From JALRBM01 sp964615445 (GTDB lineage: Bacteria > Patescibacteriota > Saccharimonadia > Saccharimonadales > Saccharimonadaceae): DNA of 5,296 bases. Below, piece after piece: positions 1 through 5,296 of the stretch. The translations under genes and the position numbers were made by a program. Location: the NCBI GenBank assembly GCA_964615445.1, contig CAZTOK010000062.1, positions 1-5,296 of the forward strand. The letters are read 5' to 3'. Under the pieces are notes generated by a model. That model was given only the letters and a program-made list of their open reading frames with translations. It had not been told where the DNA came from and did no database searches. Every line of letters starts with the position of its first letter. The first letter of the stretch is position 1.

Positions 1-262
1 ATACCAAGAAGTGCCTAACACCCTTAAATAACTCGTCGGTAGAAATGCCGAGTGCCTTTGCTAGTTTGTGTAGGGTGGTCAGTCTAGCCCAGCGACGACC
101 TTGCTCAATAGCGCCGATTGTATCAACGGATAGCCCGGTCTTATTGGCAAGTTCGTCTTGGGTTAATCCACGCTTTTGTCGCAACGTGGCTATCTTTTCG
201 CCAAAGGCGGCTAGATTTCTGGCTTCTTCGTTAGGTCTACTCATTGCTTTAAGAGTATGCAA
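1..262 (-). CDS. XRE-family helix-turn-helix transcriptional regulator (partial, C-terminus off the window)
   Basis: This is a DNA-binding regulator of the Cro/C1 (XRE) type, open to the window edge, so only the N-terminal ~87 residues are visible. Counting from the ATG at 244, the five-helix fold is complete: GEKIATLRQKRGLTQDELA at residues 15-33, the turn and recognition helix GLSVDTIGAIEQGRR at 37-51, then TLHKLAKALGISTDELF at 57-73. The E-x-G-R-R and LAKALGIS signatures are classic for the family. I place the start at TTG 262 because AGGAG lies 6 bases upstream (273-269), the same spacing as in the large NTPase gene. The ATG at 244 is in frame but has no Shine-Dalgarno sequence. The gene diverges from radC across a palindrome-rich spacer, which suggests autoregulation and possibly control of radC. 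Whether a further domain follows cannot be seen. Confidence 0.9.
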   Translation of the reverse strand, partial: MHTLKAMSRPNEEARNLAAFGEKIATLRQKRGLTQDELANKTGLSVDTIGAIEQGRRWARLTTLHKLAKALGISTDELFKGVRHFLV

Positions 263-267
263 TTCGT

Positions 268-273
268 ACTCCT
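268..273 (-). promoter_or_regulatory. Shine-Dalgarno sequence for the XRE gene
   Basis: The minus strand reads AGGAGT from 273 to 268. AGGAG ends 6 bases before the in-frame TTG at 262 but about 24 bases before the in-frame ATG at 244. This favours TTG as the start. The site also sits in an imperfect inverted repeat, TACT-N3-AGTA (267-277), so a protein bound there could block translation signals or elongation. Confidence 0.6.
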
Positions 274-282
274 AGTAACAGT

Positions 283-302
283 GACTACTAGTACGACTAG
301 TC
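283..302. promoter_or_regulatory. Candidate operator: 20-base imperfect palindrome
   Basis: Bases 283-302 form an imperfect dyad in which 8 of 10 position pairs match, with perfect outer arms GACTA and TAGTC. Nested inside are the perfect 8-base palindromes TACTAGTA (286-293) and GACTAGTC (295-302). It lies between an XRE gene and a divergent gene and covers the predicted XRE transcription start near 299. That is the usual position for an autorepressor site. Binding by this particular regulator is inferred from position and symmetry only. Confidence 0.5.
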
Positions 303-305
303 AAT

Positions 306-311
306 ATCATA
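306..311 (-). promoter_or_regulatory. Candidate -10 element for the XRE gene
   Basis: The minus strand reads TATGAT from 311 to 306, five of six matches to TATAAT. Transcription would start near 299 and give a leader of about 37 bases carrying the Shine-Dalgarno sequence before TTG 262. No convincing -35 hexamer is present at the usual spacing, so the promoter may be weak or activator-dependent. The initiation point falls inside the candidate operator. Confidence 0.35.
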
Positions 312-326
312 TACACTCATTACAGA

Positions 327-338
327 TATAACTATGAC
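327..338 (+). promoter_or_regulatory. Candidate -10 elements for radC
   Basis: Two overlapping possibilities read forward: TATAAC (327-332) and TATGAC (333-338). They would start transcription about 12 or 6 bases before the GTG at 351, leaving almost no leader. This fits the lack of any Shine-Dalgarno sequence before radC. No good -35 hexamer is visible. The second possibility overlaps the downstream 15-base repeat. Confidence 0.25.
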
Positions 339-350
339 TAGTAGTACGAC

Positions 351-791
351 GTGTTAAATCAAGACGAAGTGGAATTATGCTCTGACTGTAAGCGCCTAAG
401 AGCGGCCTCCTCCTCGAAGCCCTTACTGTCATCTGAGGATATACTTTTCTATCTTGATCATTTTCGAACTAAGAAGCAGGAGTACATCGTATGCCTCTCT
501 CTCGATAGTGGACAAAAACTAATTGCACGCCGGATAGTCACTATAGGCTCCCTTACCGCCTCTATTTCGCATCCGCGCGAAATATTTGCGGGAGCAATTG
601 CTGATCGGGCTGCCGGAATCATCGTAGCCCACAATCATCCCTCAGGTGATGCCACGCCAAGTAAACAGGATATAGAGATGACGCAGCAGCTAGTGGCTGC
701 TGGACAAATATTAGGCGTACCACTATATGACCATATTATTGTAGCCAGAGTGGAACACTACAGCTTCAAGAAGAACCAGCTAATTCTTTAG
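351..791 (+). CDS. radC: Short RadC-like JAB/MPN+ domain protein
   Basis: The 146-residue protein carries the JAB1/MPN+ fold of the RadC family, a predicted zinc-dependent hydrolase fold whose cellular role in bacteria is unsettled. The JAMM motif is complete: E44 in the QEYIVCLSLD strand, then H94-N-H96-P-S-G, S104 and D107, which fits HxHx7SxxD exactly. Other family hallmarks are GSLTASISHPREIF (residues 66-79) and the closing strand YDHIIV (126-131). Typical RadC proteins exceed 200 residues and begin with a helix-hairpin-helix region; that is absent here, replaced by about 28 residues containing a CxxC pair (C10, C13). The start is GTG at 351, because a TAG at 342 closes the frame upstream and no ATG lies before the domain; GTG 369 is a less likely alternative. 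No Shine-Dalgarno sequence is seen. Such genes are frequent on mobile elements and in defence islands. The 3' end overlaps the convergent NTPase gene. Confidence 0.9.
   Translation: MLNQDEVELCSDCKRLRAASSSKPLLSSEDILFYLDHFRTKKQEYIVCLSLDSGQKLIARRIVTIGSLTASISHPREIFAGAIADRAAGIIVAHNHPSGDATPSKQDIEMTQQLVAAGQILGVPLYDHIIVARVEHYSFKKNQLIL
780..791. other. Convergent stop-codon overlap between radC and the NTPase gene
   Basis: The 12 bases CTAATTCTTTAG hold both stops: TAG on the plus strand (789-791) ends radC, and CTA (780-782), read as TAG on the minus strand, ends the NTPase gene. No space exists for a terminator between the genes, and no strong GC stem with a U-run is visible nearby. Each transcript probably runs some way into the other gene as antisense. 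Confidence 0.8.
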
Positions 792-3700
792 TTTATTGCG
801 GGTTTGCTGTTTCCATTCGTTCTTATACCTTACATTTTCAATGATTTGACCCTGGTCGTCTGCGTAGCAATACCCATGAACTTCGAGGCGCTGGCCTCTG
901 TACTCCTCCATATCATGCGACTGCATAAACATCTTTTCTCCCAATATCGTCCAAAAGATTGCCAGACCTTGGTTATTCAGCTCTTGCAAGAACTCATCTT
1001 TGTTCACGAGGAGCGTTTCCCGACCAGGCGCACCTTCAACCGATGGATCGAATACGTTTATTCTGCCAGAGGTAGATTCGTACTGGCCGATAGCGTCGCT
1101 AGGTTTGAGGCCTAGCATATGTCTTAGTCGGTAACTTGGCGTATATACATCAAACTGATTCACCAGGGAGCCGTCGCCATCAAAGCTGTTTGTACTATAG
1201 GCTTCAATGGGGACGAGAATATCAAACGGCCTATCTTTACTTTTCTTTAGCCATTCGCTGCGTTGATAGTTTGGATAGAAAACTTCTCTATATGCACTGC
1301 TATCACCAAACTCTTTTAGAAATACGCCGTTCGATTCTTGATTTATTTCAGGCAGCAGATGATTCCAGAATTCTTGTTTCTTGCACCATTTCGTAACTTT
1401 TTTTAAGTCTTTCTTCTTGATGATATAGCCGTTAATGTGCATCCAAAGCTCGGGGTAATTATACGTCTCCGTATCTTCGGGAGGATCGTTAGGCCCTTTC
1501 CAGGTAACCCAGCCTTGTAGATTTAAGAAAGTTTGGCCGTTACGCTTAGAGTGAATTACGGTACTGGCTTTGGGTATGTCCGACGTGGAATGTTTCCAGT
1601 TCTCAATTTCCCAGGCATTGTAATCTGGTATCCACCAGCCGGGTAGTTCCATGTCGCTTTCTTGTCTGTTGGCGAGCCATCTTGGATCAATGGTGGGGTC
1701 AAAGTCCCTGAGATTTATCTGGTAGGCACCCTGATACTTAACTAACTGAGGATTTGACCAGTTTTCATCATCGAGGAGATAGTAATGTGAGCCTAGTCTT
1801 GCCGCAAAGTCGAATAATGCTATCCATTGATACTTTTTTCCTATTCGTTCTGTCTTGACCGATTTTGAACGGTCAAGGCTGCTCCGTGCATGATCGAACT
1901 CTTTATGGTCGTCAGGATTCCAGCCGAGCTGAATAACTCGGGTAAACATCCACCTGCGAGCAATGTTTAGATCAAATTCACTATTTGAGCGTGAGGGAAA
2001 GTTTGCGTCGCCGGTAATATACTTCTTGAATTCCTCGTACTGCCGGCGCGCTGCGGGATCAAGGGATTGCTCAAAAGCTAATAGAGCTTCTTCTGAACCA
2101 TCTTCATCACTAAGGGTTACTTCTAGCTTACTTGTACTACTCTCGTCCTCCAGGTTGTCTAGTATTCGCGCGATTGAGAACCGGCTGCGGTGGAGGGAAT
2201 TATACGCGTCGAGAAGTTTTTGCTGCTTTTGATTTAGGGTGCCGATGAACTTGTCGTATTTATCACGAACCGTTGTTGGCGGCACCTTATCGAGTGGCGT
2301 GTTGGAGAACTTTCTCAATCGAGAGCCTAGAGTGTAGTTCCCGAAGTCCGCGATAGCAGCATCCCCATACATTAGTGATCCCCATATGGAGTAGTGATCC
2401 CTGTCATCACCTTTATATTTTTTCTTTAACGTTTCGGTCGATGGGATTCTCTTAGGAAATGAATATTGATACGGCGGGTAAATGTCACTGAGCTTTATAC
2501 TCAGATCATTCCCATATGTAGCGACGTAAAGCTCAATGGTGCCTTTGGCGTAGTCATCTTGAAGGGCATTCGGGATTCTGTTGTTGTTCTTGAAGTGGTG
2601 GTCATACAGATACCTGACTATTTGCTCAAAACTTTTCTTGTCATTAGGGTTCAAGGAAACGCAGCCATACACAACGGCAAATAGCCTTTCCGTAATATAC
2701 GGATCGTTGTTGTCGTTAAAGTATGTAGCCAGAACTTCGTAGAGTGCTTCCTGATAGTCTGCGAGTAGGGCTACTATTGAGCGCGTAGAAGTATCGCGTA
2801 GCGTTCTATTTGTTGCGGCTAGTGTCCACACCAGGGCCACAGAGGCAAGTTTATTGGATTCGGCCGATGCCAAACGCGGTAGGGTACTGAGGCTCCATGA
2901 ATGTAGCCGGTCTATTGCATTACCCGCTTCTGTGTTGTTAAACAAGAACTCTTGCCACCAGGCATCTCGTTTAGGCAAGGTAAATTTATTCATAAATTTG
3001 TGTAGACGATTGGCGTTAAAGGGATGTGCAGGAATGGCGCACACATCAAGCATGCAATTTATAACCGTATAGTAATCTTCGTTACTCGAAGTAAAGTAGG
3101 TGTTTAAGTACCTCGTAACTTGCGGCTCGTCCATAAATTTGAGGCTGCCGTCCGACTTTGTGGCGGCGACGTCTCTCCACTTCAGCCCCTCAATAAATGC
3201 TCGTTTTACTATACTGTGATTCCGGTATCGTTTTGGTATCAACCAGCCCAGTTCGTTCCCGTTGCAGCGCTCAGGAATTTGTATCGCAAGAGCCTCAATC
3301 AATCCCTCGTCGTAGTTGTCGATTAGCTGTTTTAGGAAGCCATTATTTTTTAGGAATGCAGCGGCGGTCGTCGAGGCACCTCTACCCTCAATGCCGTTCT
3401 CCGTTAAGACGGAACGTATGATCAGGTGGTCGCTAAAGCGATGGTATGTGAACATGTATCTGTACCCACTGCGTTTACTACTTCTGGAATAGTGTGGGTA
3501 TTTTAGAAGCAGGCCATCATGCTCCATCAATTGGATAAGTCTCGTGCTGTGTGCCGCTAATACCGTATCTGACTTAATGATTTCGACTAGCTTAGTCCTA
3601 AGTATCCTATTCTTGCCGTTTCGACCCATCCATGCGCCGATTGCTTTTATTACATACCGCCACAAATAATCGGTTGGGACGGTAAGTCCAAGCTCCTTTA

Positions 3701-4823
3701 GTATCTTTCCTGATTGATTTTCTATGTATTTTTCGAATACATGCGTGGCACCATGACCTCGCGGTGTTTTCCTACTTCCCGAGTACGCTTTACAAAATAT
3801 TATTAGGAATAGTGGATTTTTAAATTCGGGATCAATGATGGGTATTTCTGGTAGCTTGAGCTTGTAGTGCTTAAAAAACTTTGGTATTGCCTCCCATTCC
3901 ATTTCAGCAAAGCCAGTGTGCTCTATCGCTATGTATTTGGAGGTGTCCTTTAGCAAGAAGTCATAGCCACTTCTAATGCTAATTACGAGCGACAGCCCCT
4001 TTATTTTGCGTAATCGGGAAAGTTCAGACCATTTTACCTGATCTCCCTCATTTATCGCGTCGATAATTATGCATACTCGTTCCTCCTGGGAATCACAAAA
4101 GGCGGTCAAACCTTTCAGGAAGGCTTCGGCCGTTGTATACCCTAAATTTTTCGCCATAGCCTTTATCGGGTCGGCCGTTCCTGCAAGTTCATGTCCAAGA
4201 AAAATAAATGTAGCGCGTTCGTGGGTCAAACGCCACTTGGAGTAGTCGCAGAGTAGGTGTGTTTTACCGATTCCAGCCTCCCCACGGAGCAGCATATACG
4301 GCCTATTAAAGAGGTCGGATCGTTTGGTGCTGATTAGTCGTTCGAGACTTCTTAAGTCACCGTGTAATTTCCAAAAACTGCTTGAGCTGTAACCCGAATC
4401 TGAAGCTGCTGTAGAGGACTGTTTGTTTTTTGACTTAAGGTCTTCAAAGTAGGAGTACATGTTAAAGCACTCATCTGCAAGGCTATCTAACTTAGTTGTG
4501 ATGTCGCGCCACCGTACCCGGCTATTTTTGGGTTTTTCTTTTATCTGGGTCAGCCTCTTTACGACGGAATTGATGCCGTCTCTAATACGGATGAGTTCGG
4601 CGCTTTTTGGCTTATTCTCGTCTATGACTCGCTGCCAGACGTTTTCTTTCTTGATCTTATAAACTTGCTTCAGCATTTCCGTGAGGTGTTCAGATTCACG
4701 ATTAAGCGCATAGAGATTTTTAAGCACGCTTTCAACTTTAAGATTAACGGCTGTGTCGTATCTATTGCCCGCCAATCGTATAGCGGTTGCTAGGCGCTTT
4801 TGCTGAGACGCTTGATCTAGCAC
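780..4823 (-). CDS. Large STAND-type P-loop NTPase, Avs (AVAST)-like anti-phage sensor, helical N-terminus
   Basis: The 1347-residue protein is probably cytoplasmic and predicted to bind ATP and oligomerise as a pathogen sensor. In order: residues 1-135 are a charged, leucine-rich helical or coiled-coil region; 136-150 are a serine-rich linker. The NTPase core has Walker A GEAGIGKTH (181-189, K187, T188), Walker B VCIIIDAINEGD (250-261, D255, E259), a sensor strand LVISIRSGYD (279-288, R284) and a GxP-like FKNPLFLIIFC (334-344). A winged-helix-like region ends with TYHRFSDHLI (459-468), a motif I recall from Avs proteins. Residues ~480-890 look helical, as in repeat-type sensors; 889-921 are acidic. 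The tryptophan-rich C-terminus has FDPS (1258-1261) and WTILGEK (1291-1297), also Avs-like to my memory. Known Avs proteins usually carry an N-terminal nuclease, protease or other effector; none is recognisable here. The GTG start at 4823 has AGGAG 6 bases upstream. The NTPase call is firm; Avs membership and the defence role are inferred. Confidence 0.85.
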   Translation of the reverse strand: MLDQASQQKRLATAIRLAGNRYDTAVNLKVESVLKNLYALNRESEHLTEMLKQVYKIKKENVWQRVIDENKPKSAELIRIRDGINSVVKRLTQIKEKPKNSRVRWRDITTKLDSLADECFNMYSYFEDLKSKNKQSSTAASDSGYSSSSFWKLHGDLRSLERLISTKRSDLFNRPYMLLRGEAGIGKTHLLCDYSKWRLTHERATFIFLGHELAGTADPIKAMAKNLGYTTAEAFLKGLTAFCDSQEERVCIIIDAINEGDQVKWSELSRLRKIKGLSLVISIRSGYDFLLKDTSKYIAIEHTGFAEMEWEAIPKFFKHYKLKLPEIPIIDPEFKNPLFLIIFCKAYSGSRKTPRGHGATHVFEKYIENQSGKILKELGLTVPTDYLWRYVIKAIGAWMGRNGKNRILRTKLVEIIKSDTVLAAHSTRLIQLMEHDGLLLKYPHYSRSSKRSGYRYMFTYHRFSDHLIIRSVLTENGIEGRGASTTAAAFLKNNGFLKQLIDNYDEGLIEALAIQIPERCNGNELGWLIPKRYRNHSIVKRAFIEGLKWRDVAATKSDGSLKFMDEPQVTRYLNTYFTSSNEDYYTVINCMLDVCAIPAHPFNANRLHKFMNKFTLPKRDAWWQEFLFNNTEAGNAIDRLHSWSLSTLPRLASAESNKLASVALVWTLAATNRTLRDTSTRSIVALLADYQEALYEVLATYFNDNNDPYITERLFAVVYGCVSLNPNDKKSFEQIVRYLYDHHFKNNNRIPNALQDDYAKGTIELYVATYGNDLSIKLSDIYPPYQYSFPKRIPSTETLKKKYKGDDRDHYSIWGSLMYGDAAIADFGNYTLGSRLRKFSNTPLDKVPPTTVRDKYDKFIGTLNQKQQKLLDAYNSLHRSRFSIARILDNLEDESSTSKLEVTLSDEDGSEEALLAFEQSLDPAARRQYEEFKKYITGDANFPSRSNSEFDLNIARRWMFTRVIQLGWNPDDHKEFDHARSSLDRSKSVKTERIGKKYQWIALFDFAARLGSHYYLLDDENWSNPQLVKYQGAYQINLRDFDPTIDPRWLANRQESDMELPGWWIPDYNAWEIENWKHSTSDIPKASTVIHSKRNGQTFLNLQGWVTWKGPNDPPEDTETYNYPELWMHINGYIIKKKDLKKVTKWCKKQEFWNHLLPEINQESNGVFLKEFGDSSAYREVFYPNYQRSEWLKKSKDRPFDILVPIEAYSTNSFDGDGSLVNQFDVYTPSYRLRHMLGLKPSDAIGQYESTSGRINVFDPSVEGAPGRETLLVNKDEFLQELNNQGLAIFWTILGEKMFMQSHDMEEYRGQRLEVHGYCYADDQGQIIENVRYKNEWKQQTRNKLKN

Positions 4824-4829
4824 TCCCGA

Positions 4830-4834
4830 CTCCT
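4830..4834 (-). promoter_or_regulatory. Shine-Dalgarno sequence for the NTPase gene, overlapping the upstream stop
   Basis: The minus strand reads AGGAG from 4834 to 4830, six bases before GTG 4823. Its first two bases are the last two of the TAG stop (4835-4833) of the membrane-protein gene. A ribosome terminating there would sit on the initiation site, so translational coupling is likely. This fixes the GTG start and shows the NTPase N-terminus is intact rather than truncated. Confidence 0.75.
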
Positions 4835-5261
4835 AATCCTTGCACTGTGACGCAGTCCAGTTTTTGAGGCTGGTATCTGCTGAGGAACCACTAAGGCTTG
4901 CCGCAATAGCTTGTGAGGGATCGTCGTGTATCTTCTGGTAAACCCCCTGTAGAGTTTTTACATCGGGGGCGATTTCGTTAGGTGCGACTTTCTCAAGTTT
5001 ACCGAATGAAACGGCAAACTCACCGGCGTCACTTATGGCGTCATTGAATACGCCGGACGGCCAGGTGCTGCCAGGTAGAGCGGCCAGCCGCGTTTTTTCT
5101 TCTTTGTAGGTTTGGCAGTATGCGGCGACAGACCGCTTGGGTGCCGCGAGCTGGGTAATCACAAGCACTAGCAGTACAACCACCAAGATCACAACGCCAA
5201 CTATTACAACCAGTCGCTTCGATCTGTGGGCTGGCGCTTTTTCATCTGTTTTCTTGTCCAT
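4833..5261 (-). CDS. Small single-pass membrane protein with extracytoplasmic domain, unknown function
   Basis: I do not recognise a named family. The 142-residue protein has a short charged, basic-ended N-terminus (1-16, ending HRSKR), one strongly hydrophobic helix (about 17-39, rich in Val, Leu and Ile), then a soluble domain of about 100 residues. The positive-inside rule puts the N-terminus in the cytoplasm and the C-terminal domain outside. There is no lipobox and no clear signal-peptidase site, so it is probably an anchored protein. Its only cysteines, C49 and C140, lie at the two ends of the outer domain and could form a disulfide. Segments such as VFNDAISDAGEFA and the ending NWTASQCKD resemble small anchored proteins I associate with Saccharibacteria, a weak recollection. 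The gene is 9 bases upstream of the NTPase gene and probably shares its transcript. It may be a membrane partner of the NTPase or an unrelated resident gene. Confidence 0.8.
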   Translation of the reverse strand: MDKKTDEKAPAHRSKRLVVIVGVVILVVVLLVLVITQLAAPKRSVAAYCQTYKEEKTRLAALPGSTWPSGVFNDAISDAGEFAVSFGKLEKVAPNEIAPDVKTLQGVYQKIHDDPSQAIAASLSGSSADTSLKNWTASQCKD

Positions 5262-5268
5262 CTTCTCG

Positions 5269-5277
5269 ATTATACCA
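5269..5277 (-). promoter_or_regulatory. Extended -10 promoter, predicted leaderless start of the membrane protein-NTPase operon
   Basis: The minus strand reads TGGTATAAT from 5277 to 5269: a perfect TATAAT preceded by a correctly spaced TGn. Only seven bases (CGAGAAG) separate it from the ATG at 5261, so transcription should begin at or one base before the start codon and the message would be leaderless. A -35 hexamer would fall at or beyond the window edge (5296) and cannot be judged; extended -10 promoters often do without one. GAGAAG directly abutting the ATG is too close to act as a Shine-Dalgarno sequence. Confidence 0.65.
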
Positions 5278-5296
5278 CCCTCACGATTGAGCTTAT

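Larger units (their letters stand above)
283..350. repeat. Pair of 15-base direct repeats flanking the divergent promoters
   Basis: The copies are GACTACTAGTACGAC at 283-297 and GACTAGTAGTACGAC at 336-350. They match at 14 of 15 positions and are 53 bases apart start to start, about five helical turns. The second copy ends immediately before the radC start codon. The first is inside the palindrome next to the XRE start. A related half-site pattern (TACT...AGTA) occurs at 267-277. The arrangement suits cooperative regulator binding that controls both directions. Confidence 0.55.

Noticed and set aside
45..275. Plus-strand open frame of 76 codons
   Set aside because: It lies antisense to the clear XRE helix-turn-helix gene, and its translation is a Ser/Arg/Leu-rich string with no domain.
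283..350. CRISPR-like or attachment-site reading of the 15-base repeat pair
   Set aside because: There are only two copies, with a 38-base gap holding promoter-like sequence, no integrase nearby and no tRNA end. The operator reading fits better.
885..898. Possible radC terminator: GAGGC-GCTG-GCCTC hairpin
   Set aside because: The stem is only 5 base pairs, no U-run follows on either strand, and it lies ~95 bases into the NTPase coding sequence. Chance is the simpler explanation.
804..1396. Plus-strand open frames (804-1115 and 1136-1396)
   Set aside because: They lie wholly opposite the 3' part of the NTPase gene, whose motifs are unmistakable; no ribosome site or recognisable domain was seen. 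The same holds for the plus-strand frames at 1963-2232, 2466-2684, 2854-3072, 3120-3421 and 4459-4662.
780..4823. Truncated NTPase gene that lost an N-terminal effector through an upstream frameshift
   Set aside because: The bases just upstream encode a different intact membrane protein, and a well-spaced AGGAG precedes the GTG, so nothing suggests a missing 5' part.
4833..5261. Lipoprotein or pilin reading of the small membrane protein
   Set aside because: There is no cysteine in a lipobox after the hydrophobic segment (first Cys is at 49, following a charged stretch) and no prepilin GFxxxE motif before the helix.

Overview
The window reads as bacterial chromosome or an integrated element using the standard genetic code. 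All four genes end in TAG or run off the edge, and tryptophan is encoded by TGG with no in-frame TGA. Coding density is very high, with a 9-base gap, a 12-base overlap and one intergenic stretch of 88 bases. Base composition looks moderate, somewhat below half G+C by eye. The small membrane-anchored protein at the right end and the short RadC resemble proteins I associate with Candidatus Saccharibacteria or other Patescibacteria. That placement is recollection and inference, not proof.

Layout, left to right. At 1-262 on the minus strand lies the start of an XRE-family helix-turn-helix regulator, cut by the window edge. At 263-350 is a compact divergent promoter region rich in ACTAGT-type palindromes and a near-perfect 15-base repeat, a good candidate operator. 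At 351-791 on the plus strand is a short RadC/JAB protein with a complete JAMM metal motif but no helix-hairpin-helix domain. At 780-4823 on the minus strand is a 1347-residue STAND-type P-loop NTPase resembling the Avs (AVAST) anti-phage family; its tail overlaps the tail of radC by 12 bases. At 4833-5261 on the minus strand is a 142-residue protein with one membrane segment and an extracytoplasmic domain. It lies directly upstream of the NTPase gene and is probably co-transcribed with it. At 5269-5277 is a perfect extended -10 promoter placed so close to the start codon that the message should be leaderless.

Most likely biology: the large NTPase is an intracellular sensor of foreign (phage) proteins that oligomerises through its STAND module. 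Its N-terminus has no recognisable nuclease, protease or NADase. Either the ~135-residue helical N-terminus is itself the effector or adaptor, or the effector is encoded elsewhere. The adjacent membrane protein is the obvious partner to test, though it may only be a resident gene whose promoter the NTPase uses. The XRE and RadC genes are common companions of mobile elements and defence islands.
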